A stretch of 48,354 bases of DNA, from the NCBI GenBank assembly GCA_964458935.1, contig CAYWKS010000023.1, positions 1 to 48,354 of the forward strand, written 5' to 3'. Position 1 is the first letter of the stretch; the number at the start of each line of letters is the position of its first letter. Of this stretch, positions 7,849-15,640 are shown one piece after another. A program made the position numbers and the translations under genes. Below the pieces are notes generated by a model. That model saw only the letters and a list, made by a program, of their open reading frames with translations. It was not told the DNA's origin and did not search any database. Source of the DNA: CAYWKS01 sp964458935. Its GTDB lineage: Bacteria > Planctomycetota > Phycisphaerae > Phycisphaerales > Zrk34.

Positions 7849-9593
7849 TCGATGATCGGCTTGGCGTACCGCGTCCGCACGGGCGCCGGCCCGTGGGCCT
7901 GTTGCACCTGCTCCAGCCGCTCGCGCGAGATGACCAGCAAACCATCGCCGCCTCGCCGCGCCCAAGCGCCGATCTCGTCGCGATCGAGCCTCACGATGGG
8001 CCGGCCGACCGGGCGATCGACGTAGAAGAACAGCGACGGCTCGTCGTAGTCGTGCATGTGGAGCGGCTCGCCGGCGAGGCCCTGCCGTTCGATGAACCCG
8101 GCCAGGTCCCTGGACACCTTCAGCCGATCCTCCACGCCCGGCAGCACCAGCACCACGCTCATCAGCACGACCACCGGCGTGCCGTACATCAGCAACCGCG
8201 TCGTCAGCGCCACCCTTTCGCGCAACTGGTAGACCACGCCGGCGGCACCGATGACCACGAGCGCGACCGCGACGGGCGCCACACCGGCCAACAACGACGC
8301 GTCATCGACGAGCAGCGGCGCCCCCGCGATCGCGCCCAGCACGAGTACCGCCACGGGGATGAAGAACCAGATGCCCCCGCGCAGCCAGTCGCGGTCCTGG
8401 TCGTTCATGCGTTCGTTCAACCGCAGCGCGACACCCGCCGCGGTCGCGATCGCCAGCGGCGGGAGGATCGGCAGCAGGTAATGCGGCAGCTTCGTCGCCG
8501 CCAGCGACACGCACACGAACCACGGCAACGCCCAGCCCCAGAGGATCGCCCGCTCGCGCTCGCCGCCCAGTCGCTTGCCGAGCATCGCTCGCACCGCGCC
8601 GGGCAGGTGCAACACCCACGGGAACATGCACGCGATCAGGAACGGCACGTACAGCGGGAGCATCACGATGTATTCGAGCAGGTTCGAGCTGCCGTGGCCC
8701 TCCATGCCGGTCGACATCCGCTCGACCACGTGCTTCTTGAAGCCCATCTCGTACAGCGCCCCGCCGGTCGCGATGTCGGTCGGCAACGCCCACGCGACCA
8801 GCGCCCCGATCGACAGCACCGCGCCCAGGGCGAAGCCCAGCCACCATCGGCCGCCCAGCCGAAACCCCCGCCGCCCGAGGATCGCCGCCGTGATGATCGT
8901 CAGCACCGGCACGGGCAGCACCAACGGGCCCTTGAGCAGCATGACGCTGATCATCGCCAGCCCGACCACGGGCAGGTGCCACCACGCCCGGGCGCGGTAG
9001 ACGCGATCGATCATGCAGAACACCGCGAGCGTGGTGAACATGACCAGCGCCGCGTCGATCAGCGCTGCCGCCCCGACGTAGATCGTCAGCCCGCACGTGG
9101 CGAAGATGCCCATGCTCCACAGCCCGACCGCGGGGCCGAACATCCGCCGGCCGCACAGCCACGTCAGCAACCCCGCGCCGATCGTGCACAGGATCGACAC
9201 CATCCGCACCGCCACGGTCGTCGGGCCCATTACGCCGACCATCGGCGCCATCATCCAGTAGATCATGGGCGGCTTGCGCAGCCGCGGCGCATCGTTGACG
9301 TGGGGCACCAGCCAGTCCCCGCCCTCCCACATCTCCACCGCCGCCCGGGCGTACCGTGGCTCGTCGCGATCCCACAACTCCGTGCCCGCCGCGAGCACGA
9401 AGTACACCCCGAACATCAGGATCGCCATGAGGATGACGGCCCACCGCTCGCCGCGGCCCACGNNNNNNNNNNNNNNNNNNNNNNNNNNNNNNNNNNNNNN
9501 NNNNNNNNNNNNNNNNNNNNNNNNNNNNNNNNNNNNNNNNNNNNNNNNNNNNNNNNNNNNNNGGCCCACGTGCTGTTGATCGTCACTGTTCAC
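7782..9593 (-). CDS. ArnT-like (GT39/GT83) membrane glycosyltransferase, interrupted by an assembly gap
   Basis: This is a multi-pass membrane glycosyltransferase of the dolichyl-phosphate-mannose transferase superfamily. The first extracytoplasmic loop has WDRDEPRYA, where the acidic pair is the catalytic/metal site in ArnT-type enzymes, followed by LRKPPMIYW. Such enzymes transfer a sugar from a polyprenyl-phosphate donor to lipid A or protein. The start is GTG at 9593, overlapping the end of the upstream flippase-like gene by 11 bases. The 100-N gap falls after codon 10. If the 8-base sequence repeated on both sides of the gap is a contig overlap, the protein has 567 residues and stays in frame. 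At its 3' end it overlaps the convergent PAP2 gene. Confidence 0.88.
   Translation of the reverse strand: MNSDDQQHVGXXXXXXXXXXXXXXXXXXXXXXXXXXXXXXXXXXVGRGERWAVILMAILMFGVYFVLAAGTELWDRDEPRYARAAVEMWEGGDWLVPHVNDAPRLRKPPMIYWMMAPMVGVMGPTTVAVRMVSILCTIGAGLLTWLCGRRMFGPAVGLWSMGIFATCGLTIYVGAAALIDAALVMFTTLAVFCMIDRVYRARAWWHLPVVGLAMISVMLLKGPLVLPVPVLTIITAAILGRRGFRLGGRWWLGFALGAVLSIGALVAWALPTDIATGGALYEMGFKKHVVERMSTGMEGHGSSNLLEYIVMLPLYVPFLIACMFPWVLHLPGAVRAMLGKRLGGERERAILWGWALPWFVCVSLAATKLPHYLLPILPPLAIATAAGVALRLNERMNDQDRDWLRGGIWFFIPVAVLVLGAIAGAPLLVDDASLLAGVAPVAVALVVIGAAGVVYQLRERVALTTRLLMYGTPVVVLMSVVLVLPGVEDRLKVSRDLAGFIERQGLAGEPLHMHDYDEPSLFFYVDRPVGRPIVRLDRDEIGAWARRGGDGLLVISRERLEQVQQAHGPAPVRTRYAKPIIDYSSGGDPIEVLLVEPAGASGG
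9463..9562. other. 100-base run of N (scaffold gap)
   Basis: Exactly 100 N, the conventional filler for a gap of unknown size. GGCCCACG stands immediately before the gap (9455-9462) and immediately after it (9563-9570), so the two contigs may simply overlap by 8 bases. Confidence 0.99.
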
Positions 9594-10569
9594 GCAGTTC
9601 GCTCTCCACTTCGCGGCTGTGCAGGGCGCTGGGATCGGCGCGGTGCAGCCAGACCAATGCCATCGTACCGAACACCATGAGCACCGCGGCTTCGGCCGCC
9701 CGGTCGACCAGCCCGATCGTGACCAGGTCGACGGGCGTCGAGCCGCCGAACAGCAGCCCGATCAGCCACTCCCGCATCCCCAGCCCGTTCGCCGGCAGGA
9801 TGGTCGCGAAGGTGTGGACCACGGCCATGAGCGTCGCGGACTCGGCGTCGACCGGCTTATCCATGATCCGGCAAACCAGCCACCAACGCACGCCGGTCAT
9901 GAAGATCGTCCCCATCGCCAGCACGATCCACACGCACAGGTGTGCGGCCGTCCACGTGAACGAGTGCACCAGCGATGCGTCGGCCTCGCCATCGCCGCGC
10001 CGGGGTAACAGGTGCCGCACGACCACCGCCCCGACCAGCGCGGCGGCAGCGATGCCGGCGATGGCGAGGACCGGCCACCACGGATCGAACCCGCGTCGCA
10101 GGATCGTCGCCGCCGCGGTCACCCCCTGCGCCGCGAACAGCGAACCGGCCAGCATCATGTGGATCAGCACCGAGGCGCGGTACGAGACGCCGTGGCGATG
10201 CTTGAGGTAGGCGATCCGCCCGAACAGGCCCGCCTTGATCGGCGTGTAGTTGAGCAGCGCACTGGCCCCCAGCAGCCCGAGCATCGCCGAGAGGCTCAGC
10301 GGCCGCGCCGGGTCAACATAGGGCTTGTTCACCAGCCAGAACATCAGCCCGTTCACCCCGATCGAGCTGATCAGCACCGAGACGGCCAGCAGCGCCAACC
10401 ACAGCGGATCGGCGCGGAGCAGCGGCCGGAAGTTGCCGTGGCGGCTGGCGTACAAGATCGACGCGCCCAGCAGGCCCAGCGCCACGGCGAAACCCAGCCA
10501 CCGCAGCCATCGCTTGCCGGTCGTCGACGCCCCAGCGGGGCCCGGGTTGGTGGGATGCGATCCGCTCAT
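9583..10569 (-). CDS. Flippase-like membrane protein (LPG synthase TM / UPF0104 type)
   Basis: The 328-residue protein is almost entirely membrane segments (about eight), with the LNYTPIKAGLFGRIAYLKHRHGVS stretch that resembles the PxKxG-type loop of lysylphosphatidylglycerol-synthase transmembrane proteins and related flippase-like proteins. No soluble catalytic domain is present. It lies between pyrE (36 bases) and the ArnT-like transferase, whose start overlaps its end, so it may move the lipid-linked sugar donor or acceptor across the membrane. The family is clear; the cargo is inferred from the neighbour. Confidence 0.8.
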   Translation of the reverse strand: MSGSHPTNPGPAGASTTGKRWLRWLGFAVALGLLGASILYASRHGNFRPLLRADPLWLALLAVSVLISSIGVNGLMFWLVNKPYVDPARPLSLSAMLGLLGASALLNYTPIKAGLFGRIAYLKHRHGVSYRASVLIHMMLAGSLFAAQGVTAAATILRRGFDPWWPVLAIAGIAAAALVGAVVVRHLLPRRGDGEADASLVHSFTWTAAHLCVWIVLAMGTIFMTGVRWWLVCRIMDKPVDAESATLMAVVHTFATILPANGLGMREWLIGLLFGGSTPVDLVTIGLVDRAAEAAVLMVFGTMALVWLHRADPSALHSREVESELREQ

Positions 10570-10605
10570 GGATGGTTCGGGCTGGCCCCACTCACCGCCA
10601 CGATC

Positions 10606-11124
10606 TCACAGACCCAGGTCCGAACGCGTGAACAGTGCGTCGAAGCTGTAGCCGGCCGCCTCGATCGCCTCGCGAGCGCCTTCCTCCCGATCGATCGTGG
10701 CGAGGATGACGGCGACGACGGCCTGCTGGGCTTCGATGGTCTTGGCCGCCTCGAGCACCTGGCCGCCGCTGGTGCAGACATCTTCGATGATCGCCACGCG
10801 ATCGCCGGGCAGCACCACGCCTTCGAGTTGCTTGGCGGTCCCATAATCCTTGCGTGCGTTACGGATGAACAGGCACGGCTTGCCGCTGGCGATGGACGCG
10901 GCGCTGACCAGCGGGATCCCGCCGAGTTCGGCGCCGGCGAGGCGATCGACCGCATCGGGCAGCCGCGTGGCGAAGGCCTCGCCCAGCGCCGCCAGCACGT
11001 CGGGCTGCGTGCTGAACAGGTACTTGTCGATGTAATAGTCGCTGACGCGGCCGCTGCGCAGCGTGAATTGCCCGCGCAGCACCGCGGTTTCCAGGATGCG
11101 TTGAGCCAGTTGGTCGGTTTCCAT
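10606..11124 (-). CDS. pyrE: Orotate phosphoribosyltransferase
   Basis: PyrE joins orotate to PRPP to give OMP in pyrimidine synthesis. The 172-residue protein has FTLRSGRVSDYYIDKY, the family's substrate-binding opening; FIRNARKDYGTAKQLEG, with the catalytic-loop lysine; and VAIIEDVCTSGGQVLEA, the PRPP-binding motif. Met at 11124 (METDQLAQ) is preferred to the longer frame because the conserved domain starts there. It is the first gene of a three-gene minus-strand group with the flippase-like and glycosyltransferase genes, a linkage with no obvious pathway logic. Confidence 0.93.
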   Translation of the reverse strand: METDQLAQRILETAVLRGQFTLRSGRVSDYYIDKYLFSTQPDVLAALGEAFATRLPDAVDRLAGAELGGIPLVSAASIASGKPCLFIRNARKDYGTAKQLEGVVLPGDRVAIIEDVCTSGGQVLEAAKTIEAQQAVVAVILATIDREEGAREAIEAAGYSFDALFTRSDLGL

Positions 11125-11267
11125 GGCGCGCAGGATATCAGATCGGCCTTCGCCGGCGGCGGTGCATGCGGCGAGGCACGGCCGCGCCGTGTGCCCGGCG
11201 ATTGGGCTATCGCGTGGTATGAAACGTCGCATGACGGACTTTTCAGCGTCGATTTCGCAGAATTAAG

Positions 11268-11295
11268 TCGACAAAACCGCGTCATGTTGTATAGT
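11268..11295 (+). promoter_or_regulatory. Putative sigma70-type promoter upstream of the PilZ gene
   Basis: TCGACA (11268-11273), a 16-base spacer and TATAGT (11290-11295) fit a housekeeping promoter. Transcription would begin near 11302, giving a leader of about 155 bases before the PilZ start. The gene-free stretch 11125-11457 also holds the divergent pyrE upstream region and a 14-base palindrome; I see no gene in it. Confidence 0.4.
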
Positions 11296-11341
11296 TCGCC
11301 TGTAACGAGGGGGAAAACAGACTACAAAGAGTGAGGGTGTG

Positions 11342-11355
11342 CGGCAGGCCTGCCG
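11342..11355. repeat. 14-base perfect palindrome in the PilZ leader
   Basis: CGGCAGGCCTGCCG is self-complementary and lies about 40 bases downstream of the predicted transcription start. It could be an operator for a dimeric regulator or a short RNA hairpin; there is no T-run after it. Confidence 0.35.
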
Positions 11356-11457
11356 TATTGGCGCGGTTGTTGCGGTTGCTCTGGTTGTTAAGGAGCGTGC
11401 AATCGCGTGCCGATGATTCCTGTAGTGTTCGCCTTGGAGGGCGGAAAGGAGTTACGC

Positions 11458-11859
11458 ATGGAGGCCGTTATGCCCGCCATCGAGCCGATCGACCACCGGG
11501 ACCAGCGTGAGCATCCGCGCATCGGTCTGCCCGTCGGATACGCCTTGGCCGTGTTCCGGGCGCCCGGCATGGATTCCGAGCCCCGCGAAGGCCACATTTA
11601 CGACCTTTCCGCCGGCGGGATGCGGTGCGAACTGGACGAGCCACTCGACCTCGACGAACCGGTCGAGGTGCAACTGCAGTTGCCCGCGGGCGACCGCTTG
11701 CTGGTCATGGCCGCGCACGGCAGCGCGGTGCGGTACCACGACGAGCCAACCGACGGCCCCGGCCCGATCCGCATGGGGCTGCGCTTCGTGCAGGTCGACC
11801 AGCCCGAACTGCTTGAGGAATACCTCGAGATGCTTGGCTCGGTCTGCCCCGCCGACTGA
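11458..11859 (+). CDS. PilZ domain protein
   Basis: The 133-residue protein consists of one PilZ-like beta barrel, the fold that usually binds cyclic di-GMP. The N-terminal QREHPRIGLPV matches the RxxxR part of the ligand loop only in part, while YDLSAGGMRCEL matches the second motif (D/NxSxxG) well. IRMGLRFVQV closes the barrel. ATG at 11458 has AAGGAG 6 bases upstream; in-frame GTG 11407 and ATG 11413 are alternatives behind a second AAGGAG at 11390. No output domain is attached, so it probably works as a stand-alone receptor acting on a partner. Confidence 0.85.
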   Translation: MEAVMPAIEPIDHRDQREHPRIGLPVGYALAVFRAPGMDSEPREGHIYDLSAGGMRCELDEPLDLDEPVEVQLQLPAGDRLLVMAAHGSAVRYHDEPTDGPGPIRMGLRFVQVDQPELLEEYLEMLGSVCPAD

Positions 11860-11942
11860 ACCCCGCCGCCCGCCGGCCCCATCTGCTTTGCCATCCCGGC
11901 CACCGCGGCGCGTGCTCCCAGCATCAGCGCGATGGTTTTCTG

Positions 11943-12124
11943 TTGCCGCATGCGGCGCTGTGGCGAATAATGATGTTGGTGGACTGACCTTCTGATGCGA
12001 AAGGAGGTAACGCCCGACCTACACATCGTCTCAGCGGGCCCCTTCGGGGCCGAGCCGATCGGACCGATCCGTTGCACTGCCATTATTCATCTGTTGTTCT
12101 TATCCACGGGTTCGATCGGTTTTT
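11943..12124 (+). ncRNA. Candidate small RNA locus between PilZ and radical SAM genes
   Basis: TTGCCG (11943-11948), a 17-base spacer and AATAAT (11966-11971) form a plausible promoter. Downstream are an unusually strong ribosome-site-like AAAGGAGGT (12000-12008) with no start codon at a working distance, a GGCCCCTTCGGGGCC hairpin (12038-12052), and CCGATC pairing with GATCGG just before TTTTT (12120-12124). The -35 element overlaps the palindrome GCCGCATGCGGC (11945-11956). The transcript would be about 145 bases and would end against the 3' end of the opposite radical SAM gene. Nothing proves expression. Confidence 0.25.
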
Positions 12125-13038
12125 CATTGCGCGGCGAATGCGTGGCAATCGATGCCGGGCAAGCGTTGGTGGAGCCGGTTGACCAGCCGCTCCAACTCGG
12201 CGGCGTCGACGGGGCGGACGTTATCTTCGGCGGGTCGCCGCGCCACCGTGTACAACTGCACCTCCGCGATGCGGCATCCTGAGGCGATCAGCTCGTCCAG
12301 CCGATCGAGGTACGCATCGAACTCGGCGTCGGTGTCGTGCGGGACATCCTCGGCGTGCAACCACATGGTCTGAATGATCAGCGGTCGCTCGCGGCCGGCG
12401 GCGGCGATGTTGGCCAGCACGTGGTCGAGGTGGATGCCGCGGCCGGGTCGGTCGATCGCCTGGAAGTACGCTTCGGTGCCGGCGTCGAGCTTGGCCCAGA
12501 CCTCGCCGTCGTTGGCGTCGAGCTCGGCGAGCCCCTCCTGCACCGTTGGCCGATCCAGCAGCGTGGCGTTGGTGATCAGAACCAGCCGGGTCGTGCTGAG
12601 TGCGTGGCGGTGCTTGAGGGCGGCGGCCATCCGCACGGCCGACGCGAACCTCGGGCACGCGGTCGGTTCGCCGTCGCCGGAGAAGGCGATGTCGTTGAAC
12701 CGTCGCATGGCCAAAGGTGTGTCGGCGAACCGTGCGTCGGACCAGATCGCCCCGCTGGTGACGATCTCGATCATCGCGTGCAGCTCGCTTCGGACCTGGT
12801 CGAGGTCGACGTCGCGGCGCCGGGGCGGCCGGGTGCGATCGACCTGGCAGTAGACGCAGTCGAAGTTGCACGCGGTATCGACATTGAGGTTGATCCCCAC
12901 GCTGAGGCCCCGGCTTCGGCGGCTGATGACCGGATACACGTAGTCGAACTGCCGCCAATGCCGATCGTGCTCGGCGATGAGGCGTCGTCGTGCGTCGGCG
13001 CGGGCGCGATGTGAGCTGGGCGGATACATCGCGGGCAT
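12124..13038 (-). CDS. Radical SAM protein of unknown substrate
   Basis: The roughly 304-residue protein has the radical SAM cluster motif CNFDCVYC (CxxxCxxC) followed by QVDR, then FSGDGEPTACP (the GGEP-like SAM-binding motif), LITNATLL and EVWAKLDAGT, all in the usual order for a partial TIM barrel. The organisation resembles the short radical SAM proteins related to wyosine-type or anaerobic-activating enzymes, but no accessory domain reveals a substrate. Met 13038 or 13029 are equally possible starts. It is transcribed alone; the upstream gene diverges. Confidence 0.88.
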   Translation of the reverse strand: MPAMYPPSSHRARADARRRLIAEHDRHWRQFDYVYPVISRRSRGLSVGINLNVDTACNFDCVYCQVDRTRPPRRRDVDLDQVRSELHAMIEIVTSGAIWSDARFADTPLAMRRFNDIAFSGDGEPTACPRFASAVRMAAALKHRHALSTTRLVLITNATLLDRPTVQEGLAELDANDGEVWAKLDAGTEAYFQAIDRPGRGIHLDHVLANIAAAGRERPLIIQTMWLHAEDVPHDTDAEFDAYLDRLDELIASGCRIAEVQLYTVARRPAEDNVRPVDAAELERLVNRLHQRLPGIDCHAFAAQ

Positions 13039-13248
13039 TGTAGCCAGAATGCGTCGGTGTCCCCGCGCGGCGCCGGTTGTGGGCCCGGGCCGACGCCGCC
13101 GCGCAGCCGGCGCGACCGGCACAACCGGCCATCGCTCGCAACCCCTGATATACAAGCGGGTTGGACGTTGCGGCGGACGCGTGGCACGCCCCGGGCACCG
13201 CCCCTGCACCGTTCCTTGCCACACAGGTGTAGAGCAAGGAGAGCGATC

Positions 13249-13752
13249 ATGTATACGTCCAGCCTCATGTCCACACAGGCCTCGGTCTCGGTCGCCTGGC
13301 CCGCCGCCTCGAGCGGCGCCGCGGCGACCGGCGGAGCGACCGGCCAGACCGCGGCCCAGGGCGGCGCCGCCTCGTCCGCCTTCGCATCGGAGCTGAGCAT
13401 CACCCAGCAGTCGTCGACGGTCAGCATGGCCTTCGACACCGCCGGCTCGCTGCTGTCGGGCTCGGGTCTCAGCGACAGCCTCCAGGCCAACGAGACACTG
13501 AAGATGATCGTGGCCATGCTTGTGCTGACGTACCTGCTCGGCAACGAGGACCAGCAGAGCGGCGCGATGGACACGCTCAGCCAACTGCTCGGCCAGGAAT
13601 CCGAACAACTCAGCCTGAGCATCAGCTCGACCAGCATGAGCACGTCGATGCAGATCGGCGGCGGCGGCGAATCCGCGGGCACATACGATGCGACCGGCTC
13701 GACCGGCGGCGGCTCGGGCTCGACCGGCGGCAGCGTCGACGTGATGGCGTGA
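13249..13752 (+). CDS. Low-complexity Ser/Thr/Gly-rich protein
   Basis: The 167-residue protein is not a recognised family. It is built almost wholly of Ser, Thr, Gly, Ala and Gln, with one hydrophobic stretch (KMIVAMLVLTYLLG, about residues 83-96) in the middle and a Gly/Ser/Thr tail. There is no cleavable N-terminal signal peptide. Its reality rests on AAGGAGA at 13237-13243 and an ATG at ideal spacing, and on codon use like its neighbours. The composition recalls structural or appendage-associated proteins (filament, secreted spacer), but this is only an analogy. CCTTGC and GCAAGG flank the leader and could hide part of the ribosome site in a hairpin. Confidence 0.7.
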   Translation: MYTSSLMSTQASVSVAWPAASSGAAATGGATGQTAAQGGAASSAFASELSITQQSSTVSMAFDTAGSLLSGSGLSDSLQANETLKMIVAMLVLTYLLGNEDQQSGAMDTLSQLLGQESEQLSLSISSTSMSTSMQIGGGGESAGTYDATGSTGGGSGSTGGSVDVMA

Positions 13753-13803
13753 GGCGGCCGCGGGGTGCGACCGAGGCGCGTGGCGGTTGTATGCTGACGG
13801 GCG

Positions 13804-14889
13804 ATGCGCACCGAAGAGCTTGATTTCGAGTTGCCCGAGCACCTGATCGCGTCGGAGCCGGCCGCCCGGCGTGACGCGGCGCGGTTGCTGGTCACCCATG
13901 AACCGGCGGGGGTGGACGCCCGGCCACGGGACCGGCACGTGTACGCGTTGCCGGGCCTGCTGCGTGCGGGCGATGTGCTGGTGCTCAACGACACGCGTGT
14001 GCTGCCGGCGCGGTTCTTCGGCGAGCGGGCCGCGACGGGCGGTCGTGTGGAAGGTCTGTTCGTTGAACTGGACGCGTGGGGCCGGTGGATCGTGCTGCTG
14101 GAGTCGCGGGGTCGGCTGCAGCCGGGCGAGTCGATCGCGCTGGACGCTGAGCACGCGCTGGTGCTGGTCGAGCGTCGCGCGGACGCCGCGTGGGTGGCGG
14201 AGCGTCGTGGGCCGCTGGACGTGGAGGCGCTGCTGGACCGCGTGGGCCTGACGCCGCTGCCGCCGTACATCCGCCGGGCGCGCGGGGCGCGGACCGACGA
14301 CGAGGCGGAGCGTGACGCGGCCGACCGCGAGCGGTACCAGACGGTGTACGCCGGGGAAGCGGGCGCGGTGGCGGCGCCGACGGCGGGGTTGCACTTCACA
14401 CCGGGATTGTTGGACGAGCTGGCCGCGGCGGGCGTGCAGATCGCGCGGCTGACGCTGCACGTGGGGCTGGGCACGTTCGCGCCGGTCCGCACGGACGAAC
14501 TGGCCGAGCACCCGATGCACCGCGAGCGGTACAGCGTGCCGGCCGCGACGCTCGAAGCGCTGCGGCGGGCGCGGGCCGAGGGTCGACGGATCATCCCGGT
14601 GGGCACGACGAGCGTGCGGGCGCTGGAGTCGTTGCCGGTGGAGCTGCCCACCGCCACGTATCGCGGGTCGACGGACCTGCTGATCGAGCCGGGCTTCGCG
14701 TTCCGCTTTACCGATGGGCTGCTGACCAATTTCCACCTTCCGAGGAGCACGCTGCTGGCGCTGGTTGCCGCACGGGTGGGGCTGGATCGCCTACGGTCGC
14801 TGTACCGCCATGCCATCGCCGCGGGGTATCGGTTCTACAGCTACGGCGACGCGATGCTGATCCTGCCACGCGACCGCGCGACCGATTGA
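13804..14889 (+). CDS. queA: tRNA preQ1(34) S-adenosylmethionine ribosyltransferase-isomerase
   Basis: QueA moves the ribosyl part of SAM onto preQ1 in tRNA to make epoxyqueuosine. The 361-residue length is normal. It starts with LDFELPEHLIASEPA, followed by VLNDTRVLPARFFG, AGAVAAPTAGLHFTPGLL, THLVGLGTF-like LTLHVGLGTFAPVR, and the C-terminal TDLLIEPGFAFRFTDG with FHLPRSTLL; all are family signatures. No other queuosine gene is beside it in this window. Confidence 0.96.
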   Translation: MRTEELDFELPEHLIASEPAARRDAARLLVTHEPAGVDARPRDRHVYALPGLLRAGDVLVLNDTRVLPARFFGERAATGGRVEGLFVELDAWGRWIVLLESRGRLQPGESIALDAEHALVLVERRADAAWVAERRGPLDVEALLDRVGLTPLPPYIRRARGARTDDEAERDAADRERYQTVYAGEAGAVAAPTAGLHFTPGLLDELAAAGVQIARLTLHVGLGTFAPVRTDELAEHPMHRERYSVPAATLEALRRARAEGRRIIPVGTTSVRALESLPVELPTATYRGSTDLLIEPGFAFRFTDGLLTNFHLPRSTLLALVAARVGLDRLRSLYRHAIAAGYRFYSYGDAMLILPRDRATD

Positions 14890-14960
14890 CCCGGCCACGG
14901 CCCGGGGCCGCGTTAACGCTGCGTCATGCGGCAAACGACCGTCGGTTGCGCCGGGTGGTA

Positions 14961-15071
14961 TCGCGTGTCCGCCCACCGCCTTGCCCCACGGCGGACAGGC
15001 AACGTAAATCTGTGTTTTGCAGTGTTTTGCGCTGCGCAAGGGCGCGAGTCCGCCCATGACCGGGCGGACAG
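14961..15071. repeat. Two-hairpin intergenic element, copy 1
   Basis: The element starts with TCGCGTGTCCGCCC and ends with CCGGGCGGACAG. Hairpin 1 pairs TGTCCGCC (14966-14973) with GGCGGACA (14990-14997); hairpin 2 pairs GTCCGCCC (15048-15055) with GGGCGGAC (15062-15069) around a 6-base loop. Copy 2 at 48146-48255 has the same ends at nearly the same spacing (99 against 98 bases). The middle has diverged. Confidence 0.6.
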
Positions 15072-15205
15072 CGGCGCGGCGGACACGGGCGGCGTAGCGT
15101 CGGCATGCGGCGTATCGCCAAGCGCATGGGTCCTCCATTGATGGCCCGCGGTGGCCGACGTTGCGCAACGCGGCGTCGCCGGATGGGTCGCGTACAGCTT
15201 TAAGT

Positions 15206-15273
15206 AGCCGTGCCGACGCAAGATGTAATTTTTTCAGAGGATCGGCGCAACGGCCGATCCGCCTGCCACGGCT
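15206..15273. repeat. Nested inverted repeat
   Basis: AGCCGTG (15206-15212) pairs with CACGGCT (15267-15273), enclosing a second stem GGATCGGC (15239-15246) / GCCGATCC (15253-15260). A TTTTTT tract lies between the outer and inner left arms. The arrangement does not fit an intrinsic terminator on either strand, because no T-run follows the hairpin. Confidence 0.4.
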
Positions 15274-15508
15274 GTGCGCGGGCATCCCGGGGCAAGTGAA
15301 CTGAACGATGGGTCATAAACTCATCGACCCCGATGCACACCCGAGGTATCGGCAAGGCAGAGTCGGATCAGGGGCCTGGGCGAAGCCCATCCATCGATGG
15401 TGCCTGGCGTTGGCGTCCGGGCCGAGGCGACGAGCGGGCTTGACAGCGGCGTGAACATGTCCGGTTGGCCCGCGGTGCGACTGGCATGGCTTGTTGCGCC
15501 GGTTGAAC

Positions 15509-15538
15509 CGAACCCGTCTCGAGCGTGAGGCGGGTTCG
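15509..15538. repeat. Strong hairpin with 12-bp stem upstream of the glycosidase gene
   Basis: CGAACCCGTCTC pairs with GAGGCGGGTTCG around the loop GAGCGT, with one G-T pair. It lies about 100 bases before the glycosidase start. No T-run follows on either strand; it could be part of a leader or a factor-dependent terminator. Confidence 0.4.
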
Positions 15539-15640
15539 TTGCCGCTTGAGGTGTGGGGGCGTAACTTGTATGCGGTAGATCGGCGGCGACCTGAGTTGCG
15601 TCGGCGGCGGTGACGCGAGGCGGGTACATGGAGCGCGACG

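Larger units (their letters stand above)
14890..15640. other. Gene-free stretch with structured DNA
   Basis: About 750 bases between queA and the glycosidase gene contain no ORF with a ribosome site or recognisable product on either strand. What it does hold is inverted repeats: a two-hairpin element (14961-15071) shared with the end of the window, a nested inverted repeat (15206-15273) and a 12-bp-stem hairpin (15509-15538). An unusual TTTTTT tract at 15229-15234 stands out from the GC-rich background. Confidence 0.7.

Noticed and set aside
8302..9444. 380-residue second minus-strand frame under the glycosyltransferase
   Set aside because: Arg/Gly/Ala-rich shadow frame without membrane segments or motifs.
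12108..12120. GGGTTCGATCGG resembling a tRNA T-loop
   Set aside because: The flanks cannot pair as a T-stem and no acceptor or anticodon arm is present; a similar GGTTCGAATC at 34250 is inside coaB.
11995..12282. 95-residue plus-strand ORF containing AAAGGAGGT
   Set aside because: The ribosome-like site lies inside, not before, the ORF, and half of it is antisense to the radical SAM gene.
12124..14736. 870-residue minus-strand ORF that ends in the radical SAM protein
   Set aside because: Only the last 304 residues form a protein; the rest is antisense to queA and to the low-complexity gene.
14913..15221. 102-residue minus-strand ORF in the gene-free stretch
   Set aside because: No ribosome site, no recognisable composition, and it runs through inverted repeats.
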